Below, piece by piece: positions 1 through 11,884 of a stretch of 64,000 bases of DNA. Origin of the DNA: Paraniabella hibiscisoli (lineage in GTDB: Bacteria > Bacteroidota > Bacteroidia > Chitinophagales > Chitinophagaceae); NCBI RefSeq assembly GCF_022512515.1, contig NZ_JAKWBK010000003.1:434001-498000 (forward strand), read 5' to 3'. Under the pieces are notes generated by a model. It was not told the DNA's origin. It saw only the letters and a program-made list of their open reading frames with translations, and searched no databases. Position 1 is the stretch's first letter, and the number at the start of each line of letters is the position of its first letter. The translations under genes and the position numbers were made by a program.

Positions 1-328
1 TGATATTTCCCATCCAGTCAACCCCATTTACCTTTGCCGCAATAATATTGCAGATGGTTGGACTATTCTCCCCGCAGCCGCCCAGGTTAAGAACAAAATA
101 CCCGATATCTTTTGCCTTGTTCTCTTTTCTTATTGTGTAGGTCCATGTGGAAGTACCTGTTGCAGAAGTAAGCCCCAGGTGAACTGCATAGTTTCCGGAT
201 CTCTGAACACCGGCATGGGTCTCAACCAACTCCTCGTCCACTGCGGCGTCCATCTTTTCCTGTGAACAACTTAATAGTGTAATGCTACATAAGGTAAAAA
301 TTGCTGCTGTCCTGCTTATACATTTCAT
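1..328 (-). CDS. Putative secreted lipoprotein, 3' end outside the window
   Basis: 109 codons are visible from the ATG at 328; the gene runs off the left edge. The N-terminus is a lipoprotein signal: a short basic start, a hydrophobic stretch and the lipobox LLSC with Cys21, followed by SQEK. The rest is rich in Gly, Thr and Ser and suggests a small beta-rich extracytoplasmic protein; I recognise no family. It follows the GH88 gene on the same strand after 118 bp, so it could be the last gene of the polysaccharide operon or the start of a separate unit. Confidence 0.6.
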   Translation of the reverse strand, partial: MKCISRTAAIFTLCSITLLSCSQEKMDAAVDEELVETHAGVQRSGNYAVHLGLTSATGTSTWTYTIRKENKAKDIGYFVLNLGGCGENSPTICNIIAAKVNGVDWMGNI

Positions 329-446
329 ATGTTATCGTATTGATGAAGGGATATGGTGTACAATTTTTAGATTATCTGAATTTCAACCGGGTTTAATCTT
401 CTATTTTTACCCATTTGTTTCAAACAATATTTACAAAGACCGTTTT

Positions 447-1650
447 CTAATACAGCTTCTTTGAGCCGGTTAATTTGCGCAAACGTAACAGCGCTTCGAG
501 ATAATAATAATCTGCATAGCTCAAAGGAACATCAACTTCGCTATCTGACGGTTTCGATCCGGTACTATGCTGCAATAAAAAGCCAAAGTCGCTACCGATG
601 GGGGCTCTGTAGCTTTTGGTTAAATGGGTCAGCATCTTTTCAGCAGTTGTTGCCCTGTACAGCTTACCGCTCTTGCTATAGGTGCTTAGCTCCAGCAACG
701 CGGACGCCATTACTGCTGCCGCCGACACATCCCGTGGCTCCCGAGGTATTTGAGGTGCATTAAAATCCCAATAAGGTATTAAATCTTCAGGCATATTAGG
801 ATGCTTCAAAATAAATCCTGCAATATTTTCAGCCTGCTTTAGATATTTGGGATCTTTTGTTTCACGATAACACATCGTATAACCATAAACGGCCCATGCT
901 TCTCCCCTTGACCAGGTGGACTCATCGGCATAGCCCTGGTGGGTTGTTTTTTATTGATCTTCCCCGCCTGTGTAGAATCATAATCCACCACATGCCAGGT
1001 ACTGAAATCTTTTCTGAAATGATTTTTCATGGTATTATCAGCATGGCTTACGGCAATATTATAATAGGATTGATCGCCTGTAAGTTTTGATACAGCAAAC
1101 AACAATTCCAGGTTCAGCATATTATCAATAATTACCGGGTAGTCCCATTTTTGTTTATTATGGTCCCAGGAACGTATAACGCCCGCTGTTTTATTAAAAC
1201 GCCTGCTCAACGTTTTTGCAGACTGTATCAACACGTCTTTATAATGAGCATTACCGGTAAGCCTGAAGCCATTGCCCACACTGCAGTATACTTTAAAGCC
1301 CATATCATGTGTGCCGCCGTTCCATTGTTCTTTTTCAATATCAGCAGTATACTGTTCCGCTTCTTTTTCCATTCGGCCTTTTGTGAGTACTCATATAAAA
1401 ACCATAATACGCCCGGAAAGAAACCACTGGTCCAATCGCCCGACTTCACCAACTTTAACTTCCCTTGTTCAATAGTTCTTGGAGCAACCAACTCAGGCTT
1501 TCCTTCTTTAGCTTTATCAACTTCAGCAAGCATTACCCGGGTCTGTTTCTCCGCATCACCGAAGACTGCGCGCATATCCGGGCGTTGCGCCTGCGCACTT
1601 ATCCCTGTCATTATGACTATGCCCAGGGAAATAACCATTTTATTCACCAT
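447..1650 (-). CDS. GH88 unsaturated glucuronyl/rhamnogalacturonyl hydrolase (two read-error frameshifts)
   Basis: Removes the unsaturated uronic acid that a polysaccharide lyase leaves at the non-reducing end; probably periplasmic. The start MVNKMVISLG leads a signal peptide ending near AQAQ. GH88 landmarks are HDMGF (first catalytic Asp region), IIDNMLNLELL (second Asp) and, once the frame is restored, YADESTWSRG. The frame breaks at a T5 run (1364-1368) and a T6 run (947-952), each one base short. Repair gives about 401 aa, the normal family length. It starts 5 bp after the GH29 stop, so the genes are co-transcribed. Its presence next to a lyase gene fits stepwise lyase-plus-hydrolase breakdown of a uronic-acid polymer. 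Confidence 0.88.
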
Positions 1651-1655
1651 GTCTG

Positions 1656-3536
1656 TTACTTTTTAATTAATAGTAATTCTAACGGGCGCATCAGTTCCTG
1701 TTTTGTTATAGATACCGGCTGAATGACCAGCGTATGTATCCCCTTTTTTACCTGTACTATACCTATATCTTTTGTCAAAATATCCTCTCCCTTTGTAGCC
1801 GGTTGAAGCTCCGCTTCGGCCAATTGTTTTCCGTCTAATACCACTTTATAAACGCCGCCGGAATTCATTCCAATAATATATTTCAATGACAGATCGAACA
1901 TTGCATCGCTATCGTTTCTAAAGGTCCAGCTAATTGTTTGTGACGGCAACTTCCATCCATCCACATAATACCGGTTGGTTTTGCCGTCGCCAAAGCCGAA
2001 GCCATTTCCGTTTAATGCTGCATCAAAAGCAAGCATTCTCGTAATACGACTATTGGGGGCTATATACCGTATACTGTCAAAGCGGGCGCCCTCATTGATC
2101 TCCAATACCACCACTGTATTAGTGGTGTCTGGCGCTGTTGCAGGGAGTTGAATCTTCCAGTCTTCTTTACCTGATCTTACAATATTCAGATTCTTACTTT
2201 TATCAGACAGCAAATAGGTTTTCGCTATATCAGCCCGGACACCACCTACATAGAGTGTTCCATCGGCAGGATAATCAAAGACATGCAAGTACAGTTTCCC
2301 TTTTTTATAAGTAGTAACACCCCAGCTTTGCAGTGGCGCAGGCGTAGCCATAGTGCTATAAATGCTTTCCCCGTTTTTATACATCCACTGACCAATGCCT
2401 TTTAAAATATCCTGGTCTTTACCATCTATTGCGCCGTCTCCCATCGGACCTATGTTCATCAACAGATTTCCTCCTTTAGCCGCAGCACTGGCCAGCAGCC
2501 TTATAAAATGACTAGCAGGTTTATGAGAGTGATCATACTTATTGTAACCGTAACTTTCATTGGTAGTTGGAATGGCTTCCCAATTGCCGGTGACAGGATA
2601 GAATTCAGCCGGACGGTCAGCCGTATTTTTATAATCGCCAAAATTGTTCCGGTCGCTTCTTACCAGTCGTCCGTTTACAACTACATCAGGATCTGCTTTA
2701 CGAATGGCTTCCAAAATGCGTATGTTTTCTGATAATGGCAATTTATGAGGTGTATCAAACCATAAAATATCCGGGTGATATTTATGAATCAGTTCCACGA
2801 TCTGCGGGATGGCCTTTTGATCAACATAGCGCTTTGCCTTTTGTAATAACTCCGGATGTAAATTATACCAGCCGGTACCACCATGTAACTGGCGGTCCCC
2901 ACCAGGATTACTATATTCCCAGTCATTGCCCGGTGCATCGGGATGTTCCCAGTCGAACGCATGGGAATAATAAAACCCAAACTTCAAACCGTACTTTTTG
3001 CAGGCAGCCTGTAACTCAGACATGGGGTCTCTTGAAAAAGGAGTTTGTACCTGTATATTAAAATCAGATATAGCTGATGGATACATAGCAAAACCATCAT
3101 GGTGTTTAGCGGTAATCACAAAGTAACGCATGCCTGCATTTCTTGCATCCTTCACCCATTCTTCCGCATTAAATTTTACGGGGTTGAACTGTTTGGCAAT
3201 ATCAAGGTAGTCTTGCCTGAAAATTTTTTCCTTTCGCATTAAATGTTCTCCATAACCTTTCACCTCCCTGCCCTTCCATTCTCCGCCGGGGAGCGAATAA
3301 ATTCCCCAATGGATAAACATACCAAACTTTGCATCGTTCCACCACTTTATGCGATCATCGTGATTTTTCATCGAAGCGGTCCACCAACCACTCAATGCAT
3401 CCTGCACAGCGCTGTTATCGCGATCGGTACCGGCTTTATTAAACATCTCTTTATCCTCATCCCCTTTCACCTGCGCTTTAACTAACATAATTGAGATGCA
3501 ACACCAAACCGCTAGTATTATTTTTGCGTATTTCAT
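1656..3536 (-). CDS. GH29 alpha-L-fucosidase
   Basis: Releases terminal alpha-L-fucose, probably in the periplasm. The frame is intact (626 aa from the chosen start). I start at the ATG that overlaps the previous stop as ATGA, which gives signal peptide MKYAKIILAVWCC...VKAQ; an ATG 12 bp upstream is possible. Family signatures are WWNDAKFGMFIHWG, ITAKHHDGFAMY and DILWFDTPHK, where the Asp near residue 260 is the expected nucleophile. The GH29 barrel is followed by a beta-sandwich tail that includes a VYKVVLDGKQL carbohydrate-binding-like segment. It sits between the lyase and GH88 genes of the operon. Together with the GH95 gene it shows that the target glycan carries fucose in more than one linkage. 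Confidence 0.93.
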   Translation of the reverse strand: MKYAKIILAVWCCISIMLVKAQVKGDEDKEMFNKAGTDRDNSAVQDALSGWWTASMKNHDDRIKWWNDAKFGMFIHWGIYSLPGGEWKGREVKGYGEHLMRKEKIFRQDYLDIAKQFNPVKFNAEEWVKDARNAGMRYFVITAKHHDGFAMYPSAISDFNIQVQTPFSRDPMSELQAACKKYGLKFGFYYSHAFDWEHPDAPGNDWEYSNPGGDRQLHGGTGWYNLHPELLQKAKRYVDQKAIPQIVELIHKYHPDILWFDTPHKLPLSENIRILEAIRKADPDVVVNGRLVRSDRNNFGDYKNTADRPAEFYPVTGNWEAIPTTNESYGYNKYDHSHKPASHFIRLLASAAAKGGNLLMNIGPMGDGAIDGKDQDILKGIGQWMYKNGESIYSTMATPAPLQSWGVTTYKKGKLYLHVFDYPADGTLYVGGVRADIAKTYLLSDKSKNLNIVRSGKEDWKIQLPATAPDTTNTVVVLEINEGARFDSIRYIAPNSRITRMLAFDAALNGNGFGFGDGKTNRYYVDGWKLPSQTISWTFRNDSDAMFDLSLKYIIGMNSGGVYKVVLDGKQLAEAELQPATKGEDILTKDIGIVQVKKGIHTLVIQPVSITKQELMRPLELLLIKK

Positions 3537-4708
3537 TTTGTTATCCATATTAACGGGTTGCGTACGGGGAGGTTGCGAATCACTTCTTCTACCGCCGGAA
3601 AATGGTCGAGCTTCGCCCAGGTGCTTAACCAATCCCGGTTATTAAAGGCCGCAGCTCCGAATAATAACGCAGGCTGCGCTACCGGCCAGTTATCCCAATA
3701 CATCACATCCTGTTTAAAAGGCCATTTGTTTTTATTATTGATATAAGGATATAAAAATGCGATCGCTTTTTCTATAGAGCGTCCGTCTGTAGTATGATAA
3801 TTCCAGAGATCATTCTCTTTTGAGGAAAGTATCTGGCAAATCGTTGTCATCGCATCCAGGTTGAACAAGGAATAGCCATAAGGTTTGGTACGCGCCAATT
3901 CTCTTGGAAAACTGCCATCAGGCGCCATCTGGTTGGGTAACAGTATATTTTTATACCGATCTGTACAAAAGTCCATCCATTTTTGATTGCCGGTAAACTT
4001 TGCAAAGCTCGCTACCTGCATCACCCAGCAGGTACCGTGGTTATTAGCTGCGTTCATTTCATCAACGCCATATTGATGGGAGGTCACCCAGTCCAGGTAT
4101 TGCATAAACCACCGCTTTACCTGTCTTAAGGCTTCCTGATCCATTACAGGAGATGGCTGCATGATGTAAAGTCCCTGGGCCACTTCCATTAACTGTATCG
4201 CATCTATAATACCAATACCCCTGCCTGTGGCTCTTCCCTTTATAGCCTGCGCATAAAGTAAATGCGGATTCATCATGGTAGCAGTATCTACAAACCAGGC
4301 TTTGCAGTGCTCCATAGCTTTCCTTACATACTTATCCTGACCTGTAATGCGCCATGCGGATGCCAATACCCCCACAATCCGGCTTAGCCGGATCATTGCC
4401 AGCCGATGTGCCACGAAGTTATCCGGATTGGTCATCCCATCTTTTTGAATATAAGGGCTGTCGGCACTTGCAGGATTGGGCCACCAGTAGTCACCTTCGC
4501 TGTAAAAGTCATGTATGCCCCCTGCGCTTCTCGGGGAGGTTTGTGCAGTAACCGTCACTGCCTTTTCTTTAAGCGCCTTTTCTGCTTCTTTCAAAACATC
4601 TTTACGTAGCTCCTTTACAACAGCATTGTAAATATCCCCGGAGCTACGCGGCTGTGCATATACGGCGGACATAATTCCCATCAATGCTATGGCTATAAAC
4701 AATCTCAT
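3533..4708 (-). CDS. Alginate_lyase-superfamily polysaccharide lyase (PL38/PL5-like)
   Basis: 391 aa, intact, with signal peptide MRLFIAIALMGIMSAVYAQ. Conserved (alpha/alpha)-barrel lyase features are GDYWWPNP near residue 72, an NNHGTCW motif near residue 222 carrying the expected catalytic Asn/His pair, and PDGSFPRELARTKPYGYS. Known members cleave beta-1,4-linked uronic acid chains (alginate, glucuronan) by beta-elimination. The YWWPNP signature is closest to what I know of PL38-type enzymes, but the exact substrate is inference. It starts 3 bp after the GH31 stop and overlaps GH29 by 4 bp (ATGA), so translation is coupled. GH88 downstream would process its unsaturated products. Confidence 0.82.
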   Translation of the reverse strand: MRLFIAIALMGIMSAVYAQPRSSGDIYNAVVKELRKDVLKEAEKALKEKAVTVTAQTSPRSAGGIHDFYSEGDYWWPNPASADSPYIQKDGMTNPDNFVAHRLAMIRLSRIVGVLASAWRITGQDKYVRKAMEHCKAWFVDTATMMNPHLLYAQAIKGRATGRGIGIIDAIQLMEVAQGLYIMQPSPVMDQEALRQVKRWFMQYLDWVTSHQYGVDEMNAANNHGTCWVMQVASFAKFTGNQKWMDFCTDRYKNILLPNQMAPDGSFPRELARTKPYGYSLFNLDAMTTICQILSSKENDLWNYHTTDGRSIEKAIAFLYPYINNKNKWPFKQDVMYWDNWPVAQPALLFGAAAFNNRDWLSTWAKLDHFPAVEEVIRNLPVRNPLIWITK

Positions 4709-4711
4709 ATA

Positions 4712-6851
4712 TTACTGTTGGCCCGACATAAACCGGAATGTGATTTTGTTATAGGATTGAATAGCCTTGTTGTGCGCCGCATCTACGGAAGCTTTTAATT
4801 GTCCTTTGCTATCTTTCTCAATTTTTATATTACGCCAATCAAAAGCGCCTTTTTCATAATCCAGGCTTTGCCCGTCATCATCGTAGAGTTTATAAGTACC
4901 CGGTTTCTGGCCATATACTCTTATTTCCAGATCCACTTTCTCTCCTTTGCGGGGTGCATGTAATTGTGCTTCCATCATAGGAATAATGCCGCCATCTTTT
5001 ACAAATACCGGAATTTTGTCAAGCCCGGGCGTTACCGTTATAATTTGCCCGTCTCCTGCATAAGCCCCGGTATAAAAATCAAACCATTTTCCTTTGGGTA
5101 AAATAACTTTTCTTGCTTGCTGGCCGGTAAATAAAGGCGCTACCAAAAGATATTCTCCTGCCATATACTGGTCCTTTACTTCCCTGGTTGTAGCTTCGAG
5201 GTACGGATTATCATCCAGGTTCCCTTTTACGGCACTCACTGCATTCACTTCAAAACCAGGCTCGAGGCTCATACCTCGGAAAACAGGAGTTCCCTCAAAA
5301 CGATACTTTGCAAACTCGCTGTACCAGTAAGGCATCATTTTCATACGAAGCAACGCCAACTCTTTCACCTGCTCTACCACATCGGGGTACGACCATGGTT
5401 TGGTGCCGCTTGACCAGGCGTTGATCATGGCCATAGGCGAAAAAATTACGGTTTGAAACCGGCGCAGCCATTCCTCCGAAGTTTTGGAAGCACGGGCCTC
5501 GGGGTCCATAATACCCCAATATAGCCGCTATTGATGAGGGCGGTAATAAAGTCTTCATGATTATAATAATCATTATAGATCACATAAGGAAATGCATTGG
5601 CCCCGGCATTGGACGCTCTTACAAGACCATAAGTGCGTTCATTCTTTTGCTTAAACATATCGAGGCTATATCGCATTGCCAATACGCCATAAGTCTGCCG
5701 CATTGGCTCTCCTGTTAAACCGCCGGGAAAACGCGCCACATCCGGCCAGAGATAATAATCATATCCATCTACCTCATCGATCTTATAGCCGCTTACGCCA
5801 ATGTCTACCTGGTCTTTTTTAACTGACCAAAAAAATATCGCGTGCCTGCGGTATTGTAAAATCAGGAACTTCTCCTACCCAGACCGTATGTGAACCGGTG
5901 TATGGCGATATTTGTTTGTAGAACCCGGCTTCCTTTGAAACGTACGGATTGATCCATAAATTTAAACGGATATCCTTATCAAGCATTTCCTTGACAAATT
6001 TTGCAGGCTGGGGAAAACGCTTTTTATCCCACTCAAATGTGCCCGGGTAAGCACGGCTTTGCCATCCTGGCTCCAGGCCCACAAAATCCAGCGGATATCC
6101 TTTGAGACGAAAAGAATCTACCTCTGCTTTTACATCATCGGCTGTATACAAAGTTTTAACCCTTTGCGTGAAACCTAATCCCCAGCGGGGTGGCAGCACG
6201 CCGCCGCCATTAAACAAATTATACCTTCTTACGGCATCCAGGCTTGTAGGCCCTGCAAATACATATATTTCACTACCGGCAGCCGGTACCAAAATTTCTA
6301 CGGCATCTGAGTAAGGGCGCGAACTCCAGCTTTTATCTTCGTTCCTGTTTTTTCTGCAGGCGGATGCCTGCTATCTTTTCCTACTGAAGTTCCTGCGTAT
6401 ACGGTTATGTACCTGGCCGAATTTATAAAAACGCCATATCCTGCACTTGATACATAAAAAGGAACCGGGGCATGCGTGCGTCCGTTGTCTTTACCTCCGT
6501 AGTGGTCCATATGTAACTGGAGAATTTTACCGCGCTGATGAACGGTTTGAAAATTTAGTCCTAACCCAAACAGCTGTTCTTTCTCTGCAAGTGGAAAACG
6601 CAGATAGGTCTTACCATCTACTACTGAAGCCGTAATATCGTTCCTATTTATGGTCAGGGGCTATTTCCCATCTTTTGCAAAGCTTCGGTTGCCGGAGTTG
6701 AGCCAGAAGCCTTTAATAAATCGTAGGACTCGGGTTGTCCCGCAGTACCTTTCCATACTCCGGGCGCCACTTGTTGCCACTGCAGAGACTGGGCACTAAC
6801 CCGGAACAATAAGGTTGTAAAAAAGCAAACGTAAAAAATATATCGACGCAT
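4712..6851 (-). CDS. GH31 alpha-glycosidase (alpha-xylosidase/alpha-glucosidase type; four frameshifts)
   Basis: Retaining exo-alpha-glycosidase, probably periplasmic: signal peptide MRRYIFYVCFFTTLLFRVSAQ. GH31 landmarks are WGLGFTQRVKTLYTADDV, the nucleophile segment YKIDEVDGYDYYLWPD (Asp about residue 357), then SGYIGVLWTPEARASKTSEEW and MPYWYSEFAKY; a C-terminal beta domain follows. The frame breaks at G4 (6657-6660), T6 (6348-6353), A7 (5829-5835, one extra base) and G4 (5501-5504). Correction gives 713 aa, a usual GH31 length. Three-bp gaps separate it from both neighbours. Specificity (xylose versus glucose or galactose) cannot be decided from sequence; with fucosidases and a GH2 in the operon, alpha-xylosidase action on xyloglucan-like side chains is one possibility. 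Confidence 0.85.
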
Positions 6852-6854
6852 TGG

Positions 6855-9418
6855 TTATAGTGGTACTATAGTGTACCTTTTTCCTTTTTCGGTTTTAAAA
6901 TTAATGGTATATCCTTCCACCGTATTTAGATCGGGGAGTTTCTCCTTTGTATTATTATGATAGTTGAGCTTCTCATACCGGGTGAGCAAATTATTCCCGG
7001 AACTACCTACCGTTTTTGATGCATTAGTTTCTACCACTTTCACAGGCTGCAAAGTGTGCAGGCTGCAATCGCCTCCAATTTCAGAATAAACCGTTGCGCT
7101 GCTAAGCTTATTATGCTTCCAGCTGATATCTACTTTAAAATTCCCCCTGGCTTTAATGCCACTAATAAAGCCATCCTTCCATACAGCGGGAAGCGCAGGC
7201 AGCAGGAATAAATACCCTTCATGGCTCTGCAACAACATTTCCGTCATACCAGCCGTGGCTCCAAAGTTCCCGTCGATCTGAAAAGGGGGATGTGCGTCAA
7301 ACAGGTTGGGATAGGTTCCCCCACCACCCATGGTTTCCCGCTTCTCCCGCGGATCAATATAAGCAAAGGCATCGCTTAAGATCTTATAGGAATGATCTCC
7401 ATCGCGGAGGCGGGCCCACCAGTTAATTTTCCAGGCCATAGACCAGCCCGTACTTACATCTCCCCGGAAGATTAATGATTTCTTTGCTGCCGCTGCCAGC
7501 TCGGGGGTGTTACTCAACGTTACCTGGCTGCCAGGGTATAATCCAAACAAATGGGAGATGCCGGTGTTTATCGGTAGGTGCGTCCCAGTCTTTAAACCAT
7601 TCCTGCAATTGTCCGTATTGCCCTATATTAAAAGGATACAATTGATCCATTGTTTTTTTAAGCGTGGCTGCAAAAGCGGCATCGGTTTTTAATAGCTCTG
7701 CTGATTTAATGACAGCAGTGAACAGCTCCCTGATGATGGACATATCCATGGTACTGGCCATGGTAAGCTGGTGCTCTTTACCATTGATCTTAATGGTATT
7801 TTCGGGCGAAGACGAAGGATTGGTAACCAGCAAACCCGATTGGGGATCTTTGACCAGCCACTGTAACAGGAATTGCGCAGCGCCTTTCATTAAAGGATAA
7901 CCTTTCTCCCTTAAAAAATTACATCGCCCGTAAAAAGATAATGCTCCCATAAATGCGTACTGAACCAGCCGGCAGCCATGGGCCAGCAGCTCCACCTTGG
8001 CATTGCAGAAGGGTCATTCCACCCCTGCCCGCCGGGCGGAGAGGTCTTTGCCCAAAGATCGGAATTATGATGAGCGGTCCAGCCTTCATTGATACCATAG
8101 TTTACTTTGGCCGTTACCGCTCCATTTACAGCTAATTCTTTGATGAAGTCGAACAAAGGCTGGTGGCATTCGGAAAGGTTGGTATTTTCTGCCAGCCAAT
8201 AATTCATTTCAGTGTTAATGTTAGTAGTATAATTGCTGCCCCAGGGTGGCTGCACATGATCGTTCCAGATACCCTGCAGGTTGGTGGGCCTTGATCCCGG
8301 CCTGGAAGAAGCGATCATCAGGTAACGCCCGAATTGATAATATAAAGTTTGCAGGCCAAAATCATCAGGGCTTTTTGCAAAGGCGCGTAACCGCTCATTG
8401 GTGGGCAGGGCCGCATTTGCAGATTTGTTTTCAATTTTTAAAGCTACCCTGTTGAACAGGCGCTTATAGTCGGCAACATGGTTTTGCCGAAGTTTTTCGA
8501 AAGGAAGGTTTTGTACCCGCTGCATATTGCTGCCAGCTTCCATATGCGGATCTTTTCCTTCTCTACCCGGTGATTTATTAAAACCGTTAAAACTGGTCGC
8601 ATTGGTTAAATAGATTGTTACCATACTCGCTTTTGAAATGTGAAGCTGATCTCCTACAGCCTTAACCGTTGCACCGGGCGCTACTATTTTCAACTGAACC
8701 TCGAAGTTGATGCCTTCTCCATTCCAGTCGTCATACACCACTTGCTCCTTTTCGTAAGCACGGTTCGCTACAAACTTCGGAGCCTTGCCTGTTAACACCA
8801 GTCCCTCTTTTCCATTCGCTGCAACCTTGTATTTCAGTTTACTACTGAGCGCTGCCGAAATGTTGATGGCATTGCTTTTATTGGCGCTGAGGCGTACTAC
8901 CAGTGCTTTATCGGGATGACTTACAAAAGTCTCCCGGGTATAGGTTACTCCATTCAAAGTATACCTTACCGTAGCAGTTGCTGTATTAAGATTCAAATCG
9001 CGGTAATAAGCCGAAGCTATCGTATCTGAACCCAATGTTCTAAGCCAAAGATCAGCCATAGGAAGATAACGGGCAGAATAAGGTCCATGCATCTTTTTCC
9101 ATACATTAGCGGCACTATCGTATAAACCCGCAAAAATGAGCCGGCGAATTTCGGCCAGTATGGCCGGACCACCGGGGGTATTGCCCGGGTTGGGAGCACC
9201 TGACCAAAGTGTATTATCATTCAGTTGCAGACGTTCTGTGCCCACACCACCAAATACCATAGCGCCCGTTTTGCCATTACCCAAAGGAAGCGCTTCTTCC
9301 CAAATGGATGCAGGCTGGTTGTACCATAGCTTTAAATCCTCTCCGGGTGAAGATACCTGCGCATTAACAAGCACTGCAGTTAATAATCCTGTAAGGAAAA
9401 TAAATCTCTCTTATGCAT
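6855..9418 (-). CDS. GH95 alpha-L-fucosidase/alpha-L-galactosidase (three frameshifts)
   Basis: Inverting glycosidase acting on alpha-1,2-linked fucose or L-galactose. Motifs in order: LWYNQPASIWEEALPLGNGK at the mature N-terminus, NLQGIWNDHVQPPWGSNYT, the NINTEMNYW segment with the catalytic Asn pair, and QIDGNFGATAG with the C-terminal catalytic Asp. The best start is the ATG at 9418, giving signal peptide MHKRDFIFLTGLLTAVLVNA once a missing T near 9402 is restored. Further breaks lie near 7912 (missing A) and near 7565 (two bases lost from an AT repeat; the conserved HRHISHLFGLYP returns when restored). Corrected length is 855 aa. It begins 2 bp after GH2 and ends 3 bp before GH31. Confidence 0.87.
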
Positions 9419-9420
9419 CT

Positions 9421-11871
9421 TTATAAATTAATAAAAGCAACCGGAAGCTGATCCACTTTAGCACTGGCTACCGATCGTCCACCGTTGGTTCGAATCCGGA
9501 TTGTGGCACGACCGTTATATAATTGTACCAACCTGGAACCTCCTGATGTGCCCAGGTTGTCTAACAAAGTACCATCTCCTGTTAAACCAAAACGAATCCA
9601 GTTTACTGCATCCAGGCACTGAACATTATTTTTATCGTATAATTTAGCTTCGAGTGTAATAATACCATTTTCTTCCCTGATCTTTCTCAATGAAACCTGC
9701 GCAGGTTGAGCCCATTTGTCTGTCTGGTACTCAAAGCGGATTGTATCGCTCACTACCGTTTTGCCTTTACGGGCAATTACATATGCCTGATTAGCGCCTT
9801 TTTTAAAAGACAGGCTCCAGCGCAGACCGGCGGCAGGAAAGTCCTGGCTATTTCTTTTTTAATACCATACGATTTACCATTTACAAACAGCTCCGCTTCG
9901 TCACAATTGGAATACACTTTGATCATTTTCTCTTCATTCCCGTTACCCCAGCGTACCGGCCATGAATGCCCGTAAATACGTACCATAGGTTGGCTGGTCC
10001 AGTAAGATTGAAATACATAGTAGGCTTCTTTTTTGTAAGATCTCTTTCAACTACGCCTTTTTGGTTCATATAGGGCACCGGGTTCTCGGGCCGTACAGGT
10101 GTTGAAAAATCCTTAAACGGCCACTGGGCTGTACCGGTTAGCCAGGGCATGGTTTCCTGTTCTTTTAAATGCCAGTCTACCAGGTTGCAAATATAGGTCT
10201 CACTCCAATCACCATCTTTGGAAGCCCTGGCAGCACCTCCATACAGGGAGGCATCGCCGGCTCTTTCATCAGCGGTGCCGGTTGTTTTAATATTTTGTAA
10301 AGCCCTATCAGGGGTTTCTGAATGTCTTCCCGCATGGCTGTCGCCGCCCCATTCTACATGAAGAAAATGATCTACCTTATCAAATTCAGCCTTTGAAACC
10401 TCTTTGTACTCGGTGTAAATGCCGCGGTACCAACCGGCCCAGATCGAGGGCGAATATACATCCACAATATCTTTACAAAAATCGCAACGCCGGATAGCGG
10501 TCTTTCTCGTGGGATCTAACTGATGAGACAGGTCATGCAATTCTTTCATATAAGCACGTATCTTTTGCTGATCAAACTCAGGGAAATCGTTAGGCCAGTC
10601 ATTCTCATTTCCCAGTCCCCAGATAATTATTGAAGGATGATTATAATGCTGCCCGATCATATTGCGCAGCATGCGTTTACCCTGCTCCTGGTATACCGGT
10701 CCGCCCAAACCTCCCCGACACCAGGGAATTTCTTCCCACACCAAAATACCCAGGCTGTCACAAAGATCCAGGATCACCCGCGATTGCTGATAATGTCCAA
10801 GGCGGATAAAATTCACGCCCATTTCCTTCATTGCAATCATCTCCTCCCGCATCAGGTCTTCTGTCATTGCAGCCGCTACCCCTGCATGGTCTTCATGCCG
10901 GTGTGTGCCTCTCAACAGCAATCTCTTTCCATTTAATAAAAACGGTCCTTTTTTACAAATTCAAAGCTTCTGAATCCAATACGCGTTTGAGTTGTTTGAG
11001 TACCTGTGCCGGATGTAACAGTGGCTTCCAGCGTGTACAATACCGGCTGGTCGGTGCTCCAAAGCCTGGGATTTTTAACGATCAGATCTCCTGCTTCAAT
11101 GTCACCGCTCAGCTGCTGTAACTGCTTTTCTATCTTTTGAACTTCCCTGCCGAGCGGATCTTTTATTTTTATCGATAATTGTGCTGTTGCCAAATGGCCG
11201 GGATTCTCAAAACGCACCTTTACATTTACTATAGCCGATTTACTATTTGCAGCAACTACAGGAGTAGCAAACAGGCCACTGATATAGAGTGATGGCTGAT
11301 AAACTAGATTCACATAACGATACAAACCACCATATACATTAAAATCGGAAAGATCAGATGGCATCATCTCCAGGTCGCGCGAATTATCACAACGTACAGA
11401 CAACGGCACTTTGCCTTTAAACGCTTTTACCAATTCTTTATTTTCCCGGAAAGAGGCTACGGCTTCTGTTATATCTACACTCCATTCATCATAACCTCCT
11501 ACGTGCTCCCCCACTTTGGTAGTATATACATATACCTGGGTTTTCTGTCCAGCCCCTTCAAAATGCAGCAATGTTCTTCCTCCGTCATAAGGGTTCTTTA
11601 CATCCAGCTGTGTTTTATACCACATGGGTCCCTGGTAATAATTCACGTCCGGATCTACTGCGTCTTTTTCGTTGGCACAATGAGGCAGGCTTACCTTGCT
11701 CCACAGCGGTACTAATTCGGGGCTGCCTTCCTTCCCCGGTCGCACGGCCTCCCATATACCGCCCAGGTCTTGCTTAAGAAACTGCCAGTCGTTAATCAGC
11801 CTTACCGATTGCTGCGCTGCGGCGCAAAACTGGAAAGCCATTGAAATAAAAAGAAACCAATACTTCATCAT
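9421..11871 (-). CDS. GH2 beta-galactosidase-like glycoside hydrolase (three frameshifts)
   Basis: Secreted retaining beta-glycosidase: signal peptide MMKYWFLFISMAFQFCAAA. Domain order is a sugar-binding jelly roll (about residues 30-190), an Ig-like sandwich (190-310), a TIM barrel (310-600) and a C-terminal domain. Catalytic residues seen are the acid/base Glu in WGLGNEND (about residue 420) and the nucleophile Glu in HVEWGG (about 505); GTHRHEDHAGV and IRLGHYQQS are also typical. Breaks are at T5 near 10935 (restores DRFLLNGKRLLLRG), A6 near 10027 and A6 near 9857. Correction gives 817 aa. It follows the FAS1 lipoprotein gene by 13 bp. Beta-galactosidase is the likeliest activity, but beta-glucuronidase and others share this family. 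Confidence 0.87.
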
Positions 11872-11884
11872 TATATACTCGTCT